Source of the DNA: Sporolactobacillus sp. CQH2019
GTDB taxonomy: Bacteria > Bacillota > Bacilli > Bacillales > Sporolactobacillaceae
Direction of reading: 5' to 3'
Length of the DNA: 64,000 nt
Assembly: GCF_028765345.1 (NCBI RefSeq)
Contig: NZ_JARAJZ010000002.1
Coordinates: 355,278 to 419,277, forward strand
Shown here piece by piece: positions 8,800 to 16,069 of this stretch. The number at the start of each line of letters is the position of its first letter. Within the stretch, counting starts at the first letter, position 1. A program made the position numbers and the translations under genes. Under the pieces are notes generated by a model. That model worked only from the letters and a program-made list of their open reading frames with translations, was not told the origin of the DNA and ran no database searches.

Positions 8800-9224
8800 G
8801 TCGCCACCAGCTCGTCCAGCTCAACGACCTGTACTTCTACCCGCGGCTGTTCCGAATAGAACTTTGACACCTGCAGGCTCACGACTTGCTTGTCATCGGC
8901 CCAGATGATCCCGGTCATCGCGTCCATGATGCCTTTCGCCACGTTATCCACGTCCGGTTTCTTGATTGGACGGAGCGTGCCGGCAACAGCTGCAGCTTTT
9001 TTCTTTTTGCTCATCGACTTTAGCAGCGGGCGATAGATCAATAGCTTCAGCTCCACCGGGCCCTCGATCGGCGTGTGCGGCCGGTTCTGACCCGCCAGTA
9101 ACTTCACATATTTCTTGTACTCTCGGCTGTCCGGGGGATCGTAAGCCTGCGTAAACTTCCCACGCCGGGCGAAGCGGGGCCGGCCCTGGGCAACCGGTTC
9201 GCCAAAGATCGTGAATTCAATCAT
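8796..9224 (-). CDS. rusA: RusA-type Holliday junction resolvase
   Basis: 142 residues from the ATG at 9224, close to the family's usual 120-140. The motifs FTIFGEPVAQGRPRF (residues 4-18) and KKPDVDNVAKGIMDAMTG (89-105) with D91, D93 and the later WADDKQV (D110/D111) match the acidic catalytic residues of RusA. It would cut four-way junctions that arise during phage replication and recombination. The start overlaps the previous gene's stop by eight bases. Confidence 0.9.
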   Translation of the reverse strand: MIEFTIFGEPVAQGRPRFARRGKFTQAYDPPDSREYKKYVKLLAGQNRPHTPIEGPVELKLLIYRPLLKSMSKKKKAAAVAGTLRPIKKPDVDNVAKGIMDAMTGIIWADDKQVVSLQVSKFYSEQPRVEVQVVELDELVAT

Positions 9225-9453
9225 TCGGTTCGCCGTCTTTCGGATTAACAATCTTTTTTCCACTTTTTAGAGCCTCAATCCAATCCGCCCAATCATCTAA
9301 GCGAGAATCATCTTCATCAAGCAGTAGCGCCGAAAAAAAGGATTGCTCCTTTCTCTGATCTTCTGGGATCGTTTCGTCGTCTCTCCAGTCATCGTTCAGA
9401 AATTCAAGTGCTTGCTTTGATACTGCTTTTTTCAGTACATACTCTTCATTCAT
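9217..9453 (-). CDS. Acidic hypothetical phage protein
   Basis: 78 residues starting MNEEYVLKKA at 9453. Very acidic (many Asp/Glu, pattern DDWADWIEALKSGKK). The region around its start (AAGGGAGCAAGGGCGATGAAT) is nearly identical to a sequence 200 bases upstream inside the neighbouring gene. The function is unknown. Confidence 0.6.
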   Translation of the reverse strand: MNEEYVLKKAVSKQALEFLNDDWRDDETIPEDQRKEQSFFSALLLDEDDSRLDDWADWIEALKSGKKIVNPKDGEPND

Positions 9454-9787
9454 CGCCCTTGCTCCCTTCGATGTTCCATCCACCATCGACAAATTCATCC
9501 TTCCACTCATTCCACTGATCTTCCAAAAATTTGTCAATATCTGTGTCAGTTTCTGGATCATATCCGAGGTCATGAAGAGAGAATGTGTCTGTTTGCACTG
9601 CTCCGGGAAACCCGATAGTCAGTTTAAAGGTAACTTTAGTTTGTGGATTCATCGCTCTCGCTCCCTTCCATTCCAATTCGCTTCCGCATATATCGCAAAA
9701 CTTCTGTCCTGGCTCAAGTTCCTCGTTTTCACAGACTGGGCAAGTGGGGTATCCATGTGGGTACTTGGGCTTATGCTTCTTATTCAT
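9446..9787 (-). CDS. Phage protein: zinc-ribbon segment joined to an acidic domain
   Basis: 113 residues from the ATG at 9787, preceded by AGGAGG. Residues 14-37 hold CPVC and CDIC, a zinc ribbon. From about residue 44 (MNPQTKVTFKL...) a separate beta-rich acidic part begins. A ribosome site (GGAAGGGAG) and ATG lie exactly at that boundary (ATG at about 9652), so the frame may also give a shorter protein of about 68 residues. The function is unknown. Confidence 0.55.
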   Translation of the reverse strand: MNKKHKPKYPHGYPTCPVCENEELEPGQKFCDICGSELEWKGARAMNPQTKVTFKLTIGFPGAVQTDTFSLHDLGYDPETDTDIDKFLEDQWNEWKDEFVDGGWNIEGSKGDE

Positions 9788-10040
9788 CTTCCTCTTCCTC
9801 CTCTGCCATAAATCCAACGGCTTCCGTGTTGATTGGCGGATCATCTTCATACTGACCTTGCTCAATTTTTTTCTTAATATCGTCATAGGATTCATGAGCA
9901 TCAAGCGTATTTCCATCACTGCCTATAACAAATATGCACGCATTATCATCGCTGTCGCCTTCACATACCGACTCGATTCGGTTGATATTAATCAAATGCC
10001 TATAATCGCCCTGATCAATAGTTTCAATAAATCCCTTCAT
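9780..10040 (-). CDS. Hypothetical phage protein with acidic C-terminus
   Basis: 86 residues. The N-terminus (MKGFIETIDQGDYRHLININRIESV) looks like a short beta domain. The end is almost pure Glu/Asp. Its ATG overlaps the previous stop by four bases (ATGA), and its own end overlaps the start of the zinc-ribbon gene. The function is unknown. Confidence 0.6.
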   Translation of the reverse strand: MKGFIETIDQGDYRHLININRIESVCEGDSDDNACIFVIGSDGNTLDAHESYDDIKKKIEQGQYEDDPPINTEAVGFMAEEEEEDE

Positions 10041-10345
10041 TCCGCTGCGCCCTCTTTCATCCGTGCGATTGTTTTCTTAATCCGCCGATCACTCACGTGA
10101 AATTCATTGTGGATGCGTGAGACAGAATACCCGTGATTCAGTGCATAGATGATCGATTCCGTCAAAAATGGCTGTTCTCGCAGTTCTCTCTGAGCCGGAT
10201 CTTCGACCCTGAGTGGTTGGCTCTTCTCTTCAATCAGCCGATCGACGAGTTCAACCACCTCTAAATTGCCCTGCTCCTGCGCTTCCCGGCGTTGCTCGAT
10301 CAAATCGCCGATTTCGCACATGAGTGCGTGATTTTTAAGAGTCAC
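10037..10345 (-). CDS. Phage protein with C-terminal helix-turn-helix-like segment
   Basis: 102 residues from a GTG at 10345. The ribosome site GAGGAGG lies in the 3' end of the methylase coding region. The N-terminal 60 residues form a charged coiled segment; the end (ALNHGYSVSRIHNEFHVSDRRIKKTIARMK) resembles a helix-turn-helix. A DNA-binding role is possible but not shown. Confidence 0.6.
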   Translation of the reverse strand: MTLKNHALMCEIGDLIEQRREAQEQGNLEVVELVDRLIEEKSQPLRVEDPAQRELREQPFLTESIIYALNHGYSVSRIHNEFHVSDRRIKKTIARMKEGAAE

Positions 10346-10348
10346 AAT

Positions 10349-11109
10349 TCATCCCTCCTCAATCCTTGCTATTGCCTGAAATACCGGATAAATCTGTTGC
10401 GGCACCACTGCGTTGCCTAATGCAGTTAATCTGTTTTTGTCCATTCTGGCGGAAATCCCATCATCCATTCGACAAATTCCGGGTTCGGGTGCATTCCGAT
10501 ATATTGAGGGAATAAATCCCCCAAGCTGCCAGGAAGTGCTATTCCATGGTCCTTCTTTTTTCCGATGGTGATAATTTTCTTATTTTTTTGTAAGATTGGC
10601 TTGCTGTCGGCGTTGCTAGCAACGATGAATGTCCTCTCTCTTTTATGTGGCGCTCCGATGGCCACAGCCGGTATAATAAATGACTGGCATTCGTAGCCTG
10701 CACTATCCAAGTCAGATAGCGTTCTGTCGAGCTCCATATTGGCGAAGTTAGCAACGTTTTCGCCAGCAATCCAACGGGGCCGGATTTCCGATATAATCCT
10801 AAACATTTCCGGCCAGAGGTCGCGGTCATCTGCCGTGCCTCGCTTGAGCCCGGCAACACTGTAAGGCTGGCAAGGGAATCCGCCGGAAATAATGTCAACT
10901 GTTCCTCCACGCTCGATCACCCCGCTTTCTTCTAGGGCTTGTCTATTAAGATCAAATATATCGTCGAATATCGGCACGTCCGGCCAATGTTTTTTCAGCA
11001 CTTTCTGGCAATATGAATCGCGTTCGCAGAATGCTATCGTTTCAATGCCCGCCCACTCCATTGCCAGGCTAATTCCGCCAATTCCGGCGAACAGTTCAAT
11101 AGCTTTCAT
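10349..11109 (-). pseudogene. C5 cytosine-specific DNA methyltransferase, frameshifted near the C-terminus
   Basis: The first frame (11109 to 10426) gives 227 residues with FAGIGG (7-12), the catalytic GGFPCQPYS (Cys80), ENV (117-119) and QSFIIPAVAIGAPHKRERTF. It stops right after GFPPEWTKTD. In another frame, starting at the five-base A tract 10434-10438 (T on the plus strand), the sequence continues KNRLTALGNAVVPQQIYPVF and ends at 10349. This is the conserved motif X of the family. Adding one A joins the two parts exactly. A sequencing error, a real mutation, or transcriptional slippage could explain it. The intact enzyme would protect phage DNA from host restriction. Confidence 0.8.
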
Positions 11110-11117
11110 TGCCCCTC

Positions 11118-11978
11118 CTAGATACTCTCAAAATATTTTTCAAGCTCGGCCGCACGCTTCGCCGCTTCCTCCGGGGAAACTTCCGGCTCCTTCTTCGGAT
11201 GTTCCTGTTTCATCCACGCGGGGACAACCTCTTGGCGTGTTGCTGCTGTCTGTGTGCGGCTCTGTGTCGCTTGTTTTCGTGTTTGTTGGTACTTTTTCTG
11301 TTCCGCCTTGACATCGACAAGAGTCTTGATACCCTTTGCAGCCCAATTGTTTAATATCCCCGCAGCGTATCCATAGGACTTACCAACTTCTGCAGCTATT
11401 CTGAACGCCTTGCAGACGGCTTCATCGCTAATCCCGTCCTGTTCAAGATAGACGATGATTTTCTCACACTGTATCGGGCTGGGCTGTTGTCCGAAGCACT
11501 GATAATATTCATCAAACCAATGCTGCCGACTAACTGCAGTTTGTTGTTTCGTTTCGTTTGGTTTCGTTTCAGGACTAACTAATGCGGAAGCATTGTCGGA
11601 AAGGTTGTCGGAAGCATTGTCGGAAACCGTATAGGAAGCATTGCCGGCATCTGTTGCTGACAGCAATGATTTCCCGGAAACTTTGTAGGCAATCATTGCC
11701 GACAAATCAAATAATTGATAAACAGCTGACTTATTTCCCTTCCGCGATTTGAAATCAATGAATCCTTTTGTCTTTAACTCGTTACGTGCGTTCGATATCG
11801 TTCTTTCGGAAAGGCCTGTCTTAATGCATAACACCGATACAGCTACCGCAAATTCTCTAAGCCATCCAGCCTTATTGTTTACGCTCGCTAAGGCGTGCCA
11901 TAAAGCAATTGCTGATGTGCTAAGCTGACTTGTTTCGAGCCGATCATAGAATGCATTAATCAATTTGATATAGTTCAA
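11118..11978 (-). CDS. Phage replication protein, winged helix plus DnaD domain
   Basis: 286 residues from a TTG at 11978 (GGGGGTGAG upstream). The N-terminal 100 residues (LSTSAIALWHALASVNNKAGWLRE...) form a winged-helix DNA-binding domain, as in phage replisome organisers. A Ser/Asn-rich linker with repeated DNASDN units follows. The C-terminal domain (GKSYGYAAGILNNWAAKGIKT, about 195-215) is the DnaD/DnaB-family signature. It is likely to bind the phage origin and recruit the host helicase loader. Confidence 0.8.
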   Translation of the reverse strand: MNYIKLINAFYDRLETSQLSTSAIALWHALASVNNKAGWLREFAVAVSVLCIKTGLSERTISNARNELKTKGFIDFKSRKGNKSAVYQLFDLSAMIAYKVSGKSLLSATDAGNASYTVSDNASDNLSDNASALVSPETKPNETKQQTAVSRQHWFDEYYQCFGQQPSPIQCEKIIVYLEQDGISDEAVCKAFRIAAEVGKSYGYAAGILNNWAAKGIKTLVDVKAEQKKYQQTRKQATQSRTQTAATRQEVVPAWMKQEHPKKEPEVSPEEAAKRAAELEKYFESI

Positions 11979-11982
11979 GGCC

Positions 11983-12150
11983 TCACCCCCTTAAACACTC
12001 ATCCTTCTTCACACAAACAATCTGTCTGTTTTTCACTTCAACCCGCACCGGTTTCATGTCCGGCCAGTTGCGCCGGAGATACGAGGTAACATACTGCTTA
12101 AAATTAGGCTCACCCCACATGTAAGGGGGAATTATAATGTGATAGTCCAT
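11983..12150 (-). CDS. Small phage protein, 55 residues
   Basis: The frame from the ATG at 12150 to TGA at 11983 has GAGGTGG upstream and begins MDYHIIIPPYMWGEPNFKQY. It lies between the recombination protein and the replication protein with short gaps on both sides. The end overlaps the ribosome site of the next gene. The function is unknown. Confidence 0.55.
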   Translation of the reverse strand: MDYHIIIPPYMWGEPNFKQYVTSYLRRNWPDMKPVRVEVKNRQIVCVKKDECLRG

Positions 12151-12160
12151 TCAGTCCACC

Positions 12161-13144
12161 TCAGAACGGAAGTTCATCATCTGATGGAAGATCCGGGTTA
12201 TCCAGCGGTCCACTTGTGAATGGATCTTCGATAGCAGGCTTCCCTTGCCAATTGGATTCATCGGGTTTCGGATTCTCTGACTTCTTTTCATCGCCCTTGG
12301 GTTGATTACTGGCCGCTTCCTTAGCAGATTTTTTCTTTTCCTCAACCTTCTCCTTAGCCGCGGCGAGCATCAGGCTAATTGCTTTTTTAATAGCTGGATC
12401 TGTCCGATCCTGTTTGTTGAGCCACTGCAGGTAGCCCTGGTTCTCTTTAAATATGTCCCTGAGTGTCTCACCTTTGTACTTGCCAAATCGGATTACAAGA
12501 CTTCCTGCGTCCTTAGCCGTCATTGTTTCGGTCTGCTCGGCCTGCTGGAATTGAGCCATGTCCTCCACGTCCTGGGTAAAGATTTCCGACAGGCTGGCGA
12601 CTGTCAGCGTCGCATCGATCTGAGCCCGTTTCTTTGCCATTTTCAAGATCGTGTTGGCGATGCTGCAGGTGTCGTCATTCTCAATGCGGTATTTTGTCTG
12701 GCCGTACTTGTTCGTGCGCTTCTGTAATGTCGATTTATCAACACCATCCGGAATATCTTCTTCCTTAACAAGACGCCAGCGGTACTTATCTTCTTTTGAG
12801 TTACAGCTTCCCACGCCTTCCGTGATCTTCCAACCATTTTTTAGCAGAGAGCATTTAAAGGTGTAAGCGAATAACCCTTTATCGTAGTCCTCGATCTTCT
12901 CGACCAGTTCATACTGGCTTGTCAGGCCAAACAGCATGAGCACTTTTTCAGCGCCCGGCTTTAACAGTGTCGGCTTGCCTGTACCAGGGATGACGTCGAA
13001 GTCATGGCCGGACTTCAGTGTGCTGTGAATGACGGCCTGAAGCTTACTAATTTTTCCGAGCGTGTTCTGTACAGAACTAACATCTATGTCGTCAATGAGC
13101 GACAGCGATGTGTTATTTTGAGCTAATTCTCTTTCCGGAACCAT
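12161..13144 (-). CDS. Phage recombination / ssDNA-associated protein with exodeoxyribonuclease X-type C-terminal module
   Basis: 327 residues from the ATG at 13144, two bases after the Gam stop, with GGAGG in the Gam 3' end. An N-terminal domain (about 30-190) with GHDFDVIPGTGKPTLLKPGAEKV and VGSCNSKEDKYRWR is common in phage recombination loci. Residues around 235-262 (FGKYKGETLRDIFKENQGYLQWL) look like the small module found at the end of exodeoxyribonuclease X. The last residues DDELPF mimic the acidic tip of SSB proteins that recruits repair enzymes. A role in strand annealing or ssDNA handling is inferred. Confidence 0.6.
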   Translation of the reverse strand: MVPERELAQNNTSLSLIDDIDVSSVQNTLGKISKLQAVIHSTLKSGHDFDVIPGTGKPTLLKPGAEKVLMLFGLTSQYELVEKIEDYDKGLFAYTFKCSLLKNGWKITEGVGSCNSKEDKYRWRLVKEEDIPDGVDKSTLQKRTNKYGQTKYRIENDDTCSIANTILKMAKKRAQIDATLTVASLSEIFTQDVEDMAQFQQAEQTETMTAKDAGSLVIRFGKYKGETLRDIFKENQGYLQWLNKQDRTDPAIKKAISLMLAAAKEKVEEKKKSAKEAASNQPKGDEKKSENPKPDESNWQGKPAIEDPFTSGPLDNPDLPSDDELPF

Positions 13145-13145
13145 T

Positions 13146-13700
13146 TTAGTTCGCCTCCACAATCGGTTTGTCTTCTTGCTGTTCGACAACAATGAATGGG
13201 AATACTTCACCGGTATCTTTGTCTACTGCTATTCCCGTTCCATCGCCTGCTATTGCAAATCTTTTCTTGATTTTAGCTTTATCAAGTTCCTCTTTGATAC
13301 GAATCAATTCTGTATATCCTGCTTGTTTCAGCCGATCAATAGCATCCTCTGAAAACTGCCATTTCGGTTGCTGCTTCCGAAAACCAATTTTTCCGTGTGG
13401 AAGTTTCAACGTTTTGAATTTTGGATCATTAGCGCGCTTTGTCTTGACGTAACCGATAAGCATGGACGTGAAGTATTCAACATCCTTGTTCAGCCGTTCC
13501 ACCTGCTCGTTTTCCCACTGCTCAATGACTTGTATCTGTTCCTCTGCTTCCGTCTTCACAGCGCCCTGCTGCGCCTTCACGACAGCCAGTTTGCGAAGCG
13601 CCCATTCGGCTTTACGGTCATCGTCGACGACGAATCCAGGCTGTGTGACGCCCTGCTGCTTGTCCAGATATTCCTGCAGTGATTCCTGCTCCATTGCCAT
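13146..13700 (-). CDS. gam: Host-nuclease inhibitor Gam family protein
   Basis: 184 residues from the ATG at 13700 (GGAAGGGAG upstream). The pattern DDDRKAEWALRKLAVVKAQQ (residues 22-41), a long coiled middle, and LPHGKIGFRKQQPKW near 105-120 match the Mu-Gam-like proteins of Bacilli phages. Gam proteins bind DNA ends and block exonucleases. It is followed at once by the recombination protein, a usual pairing. Confidence 0.75.
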   Translation of the reverse strand: MAMEQESLQEYLDKQQGVTQPGFVVDDDRKAEWALRKLAVVKAQQGAVKTEAEEQIQVIEQWENEQVERLNKDVEYFTSMLIGYVKTKRANDPKFKTLKLPHGKIGFRKQQPKWQFSEDAIDRLKQAGYTELIRIKEELDKAKIKKRFAIAGDGTGIAVDKDTGEVFPFIVVEQQEDKPIVEAN

Positions 13701-13770
13701 TTGAAAAACTCCCTTCCACCCTGTATAATCAGGGTATGGATTGATTTGATATTTGATCGAAAAGTCGCCC

Positions 13771-13992
13771 TTAGACAGCGGCTTTTTTGTTTTGTTCCTC
13801 CTCAACGGCTGCCAAGTGGTTGAGATAGTTCTGCAACATGCGGATGGTCTTCTTCGTTTCGTGAGCGGAGATCTCCCAAATATTGCGACCGCTCTGTGTT
13901 TTTGCGTTAAAATATTCATTTTCTGCTGTCTTCAACCACTCTTGCTTATCTTCCAAATCCATTTCGATCAGCCGAGCTAACGATGAATCCAT
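13771..13992 (-). CDS. Small helical phage protein
   Basis: 73 residues from the ATG at 13992, which has AAGGAGG in good spacing (an upstream in-frame extension has no ribosome site). Entirely helical and charged, with a C-terminal amphipathic stretch (TIRMLQNYLNHLAAVEEE). I recognise no family. Confidence 0.55.
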   Translation of the reverse strand: MDSSLARLIEMDLEDKQEWLKTAENEYFNAKTQSGRNIWEISAHETKKTIRMLQNYLNHLAAVEEEQNKKAAV

Positions 13993-14005
13993 GATTATCG
14001 CCTCC

Positions 14006-14209
14006 TTAATCGTGCCTAATTCCATGCTTGTAAAAATACCGTTCCTTGCATTCCAGGTCATCATGGACGAGTTCGCCGTTTTCCATCTCGAAATACTCTT
14101 CAAATTGATAGATGGACTGCCCGCAGCTGTCACATTCACCGACTACGCAGTGCAGAACTTTGTGATCGTTATACGGGGCACGGCCCGACACCATGGCGTT
14201 CTCAATCAT
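14006..14209 (-). CDS. Small phage protein with Cys/His cluster (YqaI-like N-terminus)
   Basis: 67 residues, preceded by GGAGG. It begins MIENAMVSGRAPYND, like small proteins of skin/PBSX-type phages. Cysteines at CVVGECDSCG and a later C with His residues (VHDDLECKERYF) suggest a zinc ribbon. The function is unknown. Confidence 0.55.
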   Translation of the reverse strand: MIENAMVSGRAPYNDHKVLHCVVGECDSCGQSIYQFEEYFEMENGELVHDDLECKERYFYKHGIRHD

Positions 14210-14297
14210 CGCTATCGCCTCCTTCCCTGACCTGCCTCATCAGCGCCGGAAGGTCGTCTCCGGCGGACACCGGGTTATCCCGGCGTTTCGGCTTCAC
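14202..14297 (-). CDS. Possible 31-residue overlapping frame
   Basis: A GTG at 14297 overlaps the previous gene's stop (GTGA), and the frame runs to a TGA that overlaps the next gene's start. Composition VKPKRRDNPVSAGDD... No ribosome site is visible, so translation would need coupling. Otherwise the stretch holds only the ribosome site of the next gene and a small CCGGG/CCCGG hairpin. Confidence 0.3.
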   Translation of the reverse strand: MKPKRRDNPVSAGDDLPALMRQVREGGDSDD

Positions 14298-14473
14298 AGT
14301 TTCAGCAAATCAGCGTGACCAATAATTTTGTATCCTTTTTTGGTCCATTTATCTGCGTCATAAAGGTTAATGCTGTTGAATACTTTGTATTTAGTAGCAA
14401 TGTGAATATTAAATTCTCCATTTATGATCTTTCCGAGAATATCTCCTTCACGGACTTTGCTCTTTCCGAACAT
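14294..14473 (-). CDS. Small hypothetical phage protein
   Basis: 59 residues from the ATG at 14473 (GAGGGGG upstream). It starts MFGKSKVREGDILGKI and looks like a small beta domain ending in a hydrophobic helix. I recognise no family. Confidence 0.55.
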   Translation of the reverse strand: MFGKSKVREGDILGKIINGEFNIHIATKYKVFNSINLYDADKWTKKGYKIIGHADLLKL

Positions 14474-14510
14474 GTGCTTTCCCCCTCTGTCCATCCGTGA
14501 TAGAATGGAA

Positions 14511-14645
14511 TTAACGTAAATTTTGTTTAACCTTTGAACGTCCGTTGCACCGGGCGTTCTTTCGTTTCTTGAGCCATTCCTCGATTTCTGCGTAAGAGAC
14601 CCATACGATTATCAGCAACGCCGTGAAGTACACTAAATCATTCAT
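14511..14645 (-). CDS. Small single-pass membrane protein
   Basis: 44 residues from the ATG at 14645, with GGGAGG upstream and a four-base overlap (ATGA) with the preceding stop. Residues 4-20 (LVYFTALLIIVWVSYAE) form one membrane segment followed by a basic tail, so the C-terminus is probably cytoplasmic. It is encoded in the early region; the function is unknown. Confidence 0.55.
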   Translation of the reverse strand: MNDLVYFTALLIIVWVSYAEIEEWLKKRKNARCNGRSKVKQNLR

Positions 14646-15169
14646 TTCTTTTTGCCTCCCACCATCCTCATGAATCCGCGATGGATTAACCTCGCCTGGC
14701 ATCCGGTCCATGTTTTGAGCCATGAAATTTTATAAGTCTTGCAAACCGTTGCCATGTATTCGTTGAGAAAGGCTATCGCCTCGGACGCTTCATCCAGCGA
14801 CTTTTTGATATCCTCACGTTCGAAATTTCCTAGATATTGAGGATTGATATCAAGAACCGCTTTCTGTATGGCGTGATAGGCTTCTTCCGTCTCCTTCATG
14901 GTCCGGGATTGGATAGCCGAACACTGCCGGATCATTGCCGGGCCGTCGAGCGCCGGCGCCCACGCTCCCCCTGTGTACTCGTTAGCGAGCGCCCGGGCAA
15001 GGTCCGGATCGTCGTACTTGTTCATGACCTTCAAGGACACGTCCTTCGGCATCCGAGCCCGCTCAGTTTCGTAGGATGAAACGGCCTCGCGGGAAACATT
15101 TAATTCAAGCGATAATTGCTGCTGACTCTCCTTCCCCCGGGCCCGCTTAAACTCCTTACCAACTCCCAC
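14642..15169 (-). CDS. Phage XRE-family helix-turn-helix regulator
   Basis: 175 residues from a GTG at 15169, chosen because AAAGGAG lies upstream; an in-frame TTG at 15211 has none. The N-terminus (GKESQQQLSLELNVSREAVSSYETERARMP) is a clear XRE-type helix-turn-helix. The remaining 110 residues are helical with no known domain. As the fourth gene of the early operon it may be an antirepressor or an accessory regulator. Confidence 0.65.
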   Translation of the reverse strand: MGVGKEFKRARGKESQQQLSLELNVSREAVSSYETERARMPKDVSLKVMNKYDDPDLARALANEYTGGAWAPALDGPAMIRQCSAIQSRTMKETEEAYHAIQKAVLDINPQYLGNFEREDIKKSLDEASEAIAFLNEYMATVCKTYKISWLKTWTGCQARLIHRGFMRMVGGKKK

Positions 15170-15226
15170 TTTCTCTCTCACTCCTTTTTGCCTAAAATAT
15201 CCAGCTTTCAAAGTACAATTAAATTG

Positions 15227-15532
15227 TTAAATAGCATGAATTTTTTTTAAATCGGGTACATTCTCTTTAATCCATTCGGTATGATCTTCAATCCATTTTT
15301 TAAGAAGGTGTTTAGGGACCCTAACCCCAACCTCGCGAAAAACTGGAAAGTCTTGGCGATTCAACAAATTCGTGATTGTCGGCTGCGTCACACCGAATAT
15401 TTCAGCTAGATCCCTGCGTTTCAGCATAACCAGTTCATCCGGATCAACTTTTGATTTCAACTGATCGATTTCTTCCTTGAGCGGTGCTACTTCTTGAGCG
15501 ACGGCTGAACGAATAGCATCTTCGATGGACAT
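15227..15532 (-). CDS. Phage DNA-binding protein (DUF771/excisionase-like)
   Basis: 101 residues from the ATG at 15532 (AAAGGAG upstream). A coiled N-terminus is followed by LKRRDLAEIFGVTQPTITNLL (about 47-67), a MerR/excisionase-like helix-turn-helix, and by VRVPKHLLKKWIEDHTEW. Small proteins like this next to the Cro gene commonly act in excision or early regulation. No direct evidence of which. Confidence 0.6.
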   Translation of the reverse strand: MSIEDAIRSAVAQEVAPLKEEIDQLKSKVDPDELVMLKRRDLAEIFGVTQPTITNLLNRQDFPVFREVGVRVPKHLLKKWIEDHTEWIKENVPDLKKIHAI

Positions 15533-15548
15533 CGATTTAACGCTCCTT

Positions 15549-15677
15549 TCAGTTTTGCTTGAGGATGGCAATAGCCTTGACTAAATTGAGAACGTCTTCC
15601 GCCTCATTGCCACGTTTGAGACGTTCAGTCGCCTGCTTTGCTAATTCGTTACAGAGTTCTTGTTCTTGCTTGGTCAT
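15549..15677 (-). CDS. Small phage early protein, 42 residues
   Basis: ATG at 15677 to TGA at 15549 with a strong AGGAGGTGAG site. It begins MTKQEQELCNELAKQA and is wholly helical and charged. The start abuts the stop of the Cro-like gene. The function is unknown. Confidence 0.55.
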   Translation of the reverse strand: MTKQEQELCNELAKQATERLKRGNEAEDVLNLVKAIAILKQN

Positions 15678-15917
15678 TTAACTCACCTCCTGAGTTTGCT
15701 TTAAGTTCTTAGTTTCTAAGAATACTTCATCAAAAAAATATGACGTAGATAAATTTAATGCTTTACATATTTTCTCGTATTCATCAACTTTAATGCCTTG
15801 CTTTCCCAGCATCATTCTTGAAAACTTGGAATCATCAATTGATGAAAGATCGGCAACATATCCGAATTTCAAGCCTTTACTCTCGATGTATTGACGAATA
15901 CGGTGATTAATTTTCAT
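15678..15917 (-). CDS. Cro-like helix-turn-helix repressor
   Basis: 79 residues from the ATG at 15917, which has AAAGGAGG upstream; the longer upstream frame is not needed. Residues 20-55 (YVADLSSIDDSKFSRMMLGKQGIKVDEYEKICKAL) form an XRE-type helix-turn-helix. It is the first gene of the leftward early operon, divergent from the CI-like gene, and its promoter carries operator palindromes. A further copy of the operator lies inside its own 3' coding end. It is likely to drive lytic development by competing with the repressor. Confidence 0.75.
   Translation of the reverse strand: MKINHRIRQYIESKGLKFGYVADLSSIDDSKFSRMMLGKQGIKVDEYEKICKALNLSTSYFFDEVFLETKNLKQTQEVS
15706..15722. promoter_or_regulatory. 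Operator palindrome inside the cro-like gene
   Basis: TTCTTAG-TTT-CTAAGAA, a perfect 7+3+7 palindrome, the best match of the set. It lies about 240-280 bases downstream of the two intergenic copies, so looping by a repressor oligomer is possible. Confidence 0.65.
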
Positions 15918-15933
15918 TTTATCGCCTCCTTTG

Positions 15934-15950
15934 TTCTTATTATCTAAGAA
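15934..15950. promoter_or_regulatory. Operator palindrome O1
   Basis: TTCTTAT-TAT-CTAAGAA, 6 of 7 arm positions paired. It lies just downstream of the leftward promoter start point and upstream of the cro-like ribosome site. Confidence 0.65.
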
Positions 15951-15962
15951 CTCTATATACAT

Positions 15963-15991
15963 ACTATACTTCTTAGAATCTAAGATGTCAA
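15963..15991 (-). promoter_or_regulatory. Leftward early promoter (PR-like)
   Basis: TTGACA (15986-15991) and TATAGT (15963-15968) with a 17-base spacer on the minus strand. Repressor bound at O2 would directly block polymerase. Confidence 0.8.
15970..15986. promoter_or_regulatory. Operator palindrome O2 within the early promoter spacer
   Basis: TTCTTAG-AAT-CTAAGAT, 6 of 7 arm positions paired. It occupies the space between the -10 and -35 boxes of the leftward early promoter. A further half-site CTAAGAT is at 16001-16007. Confidence 0.7.
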
Positions 15992-16042
15992 TATATTTTT
16001 CTAAGATATACGGAATTTTTTCTTTAATGCTAGGAAGAGGGA

Positions 16043-16048
16043 TATAAT
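16043..16048 (+). promoter_or_regulatory. -10 box of the repressor promoter
   Basis: A perfect TATAAT 22 bases before the repressor start codon. The -35 region is poor, which is normal for repressor-maintenance promoters that need activation. Confidence 0.6.
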
Positions 16049-16069
16049 ATGAACACGGAGGTGATGCGA

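Noticed and set aside
10539-10910. Second long minus-strand frame inside the methylase gene
   Set aside because: It is a shadow of the methylase in another frame; all methylase motifs are in the frame that starts at 11109.
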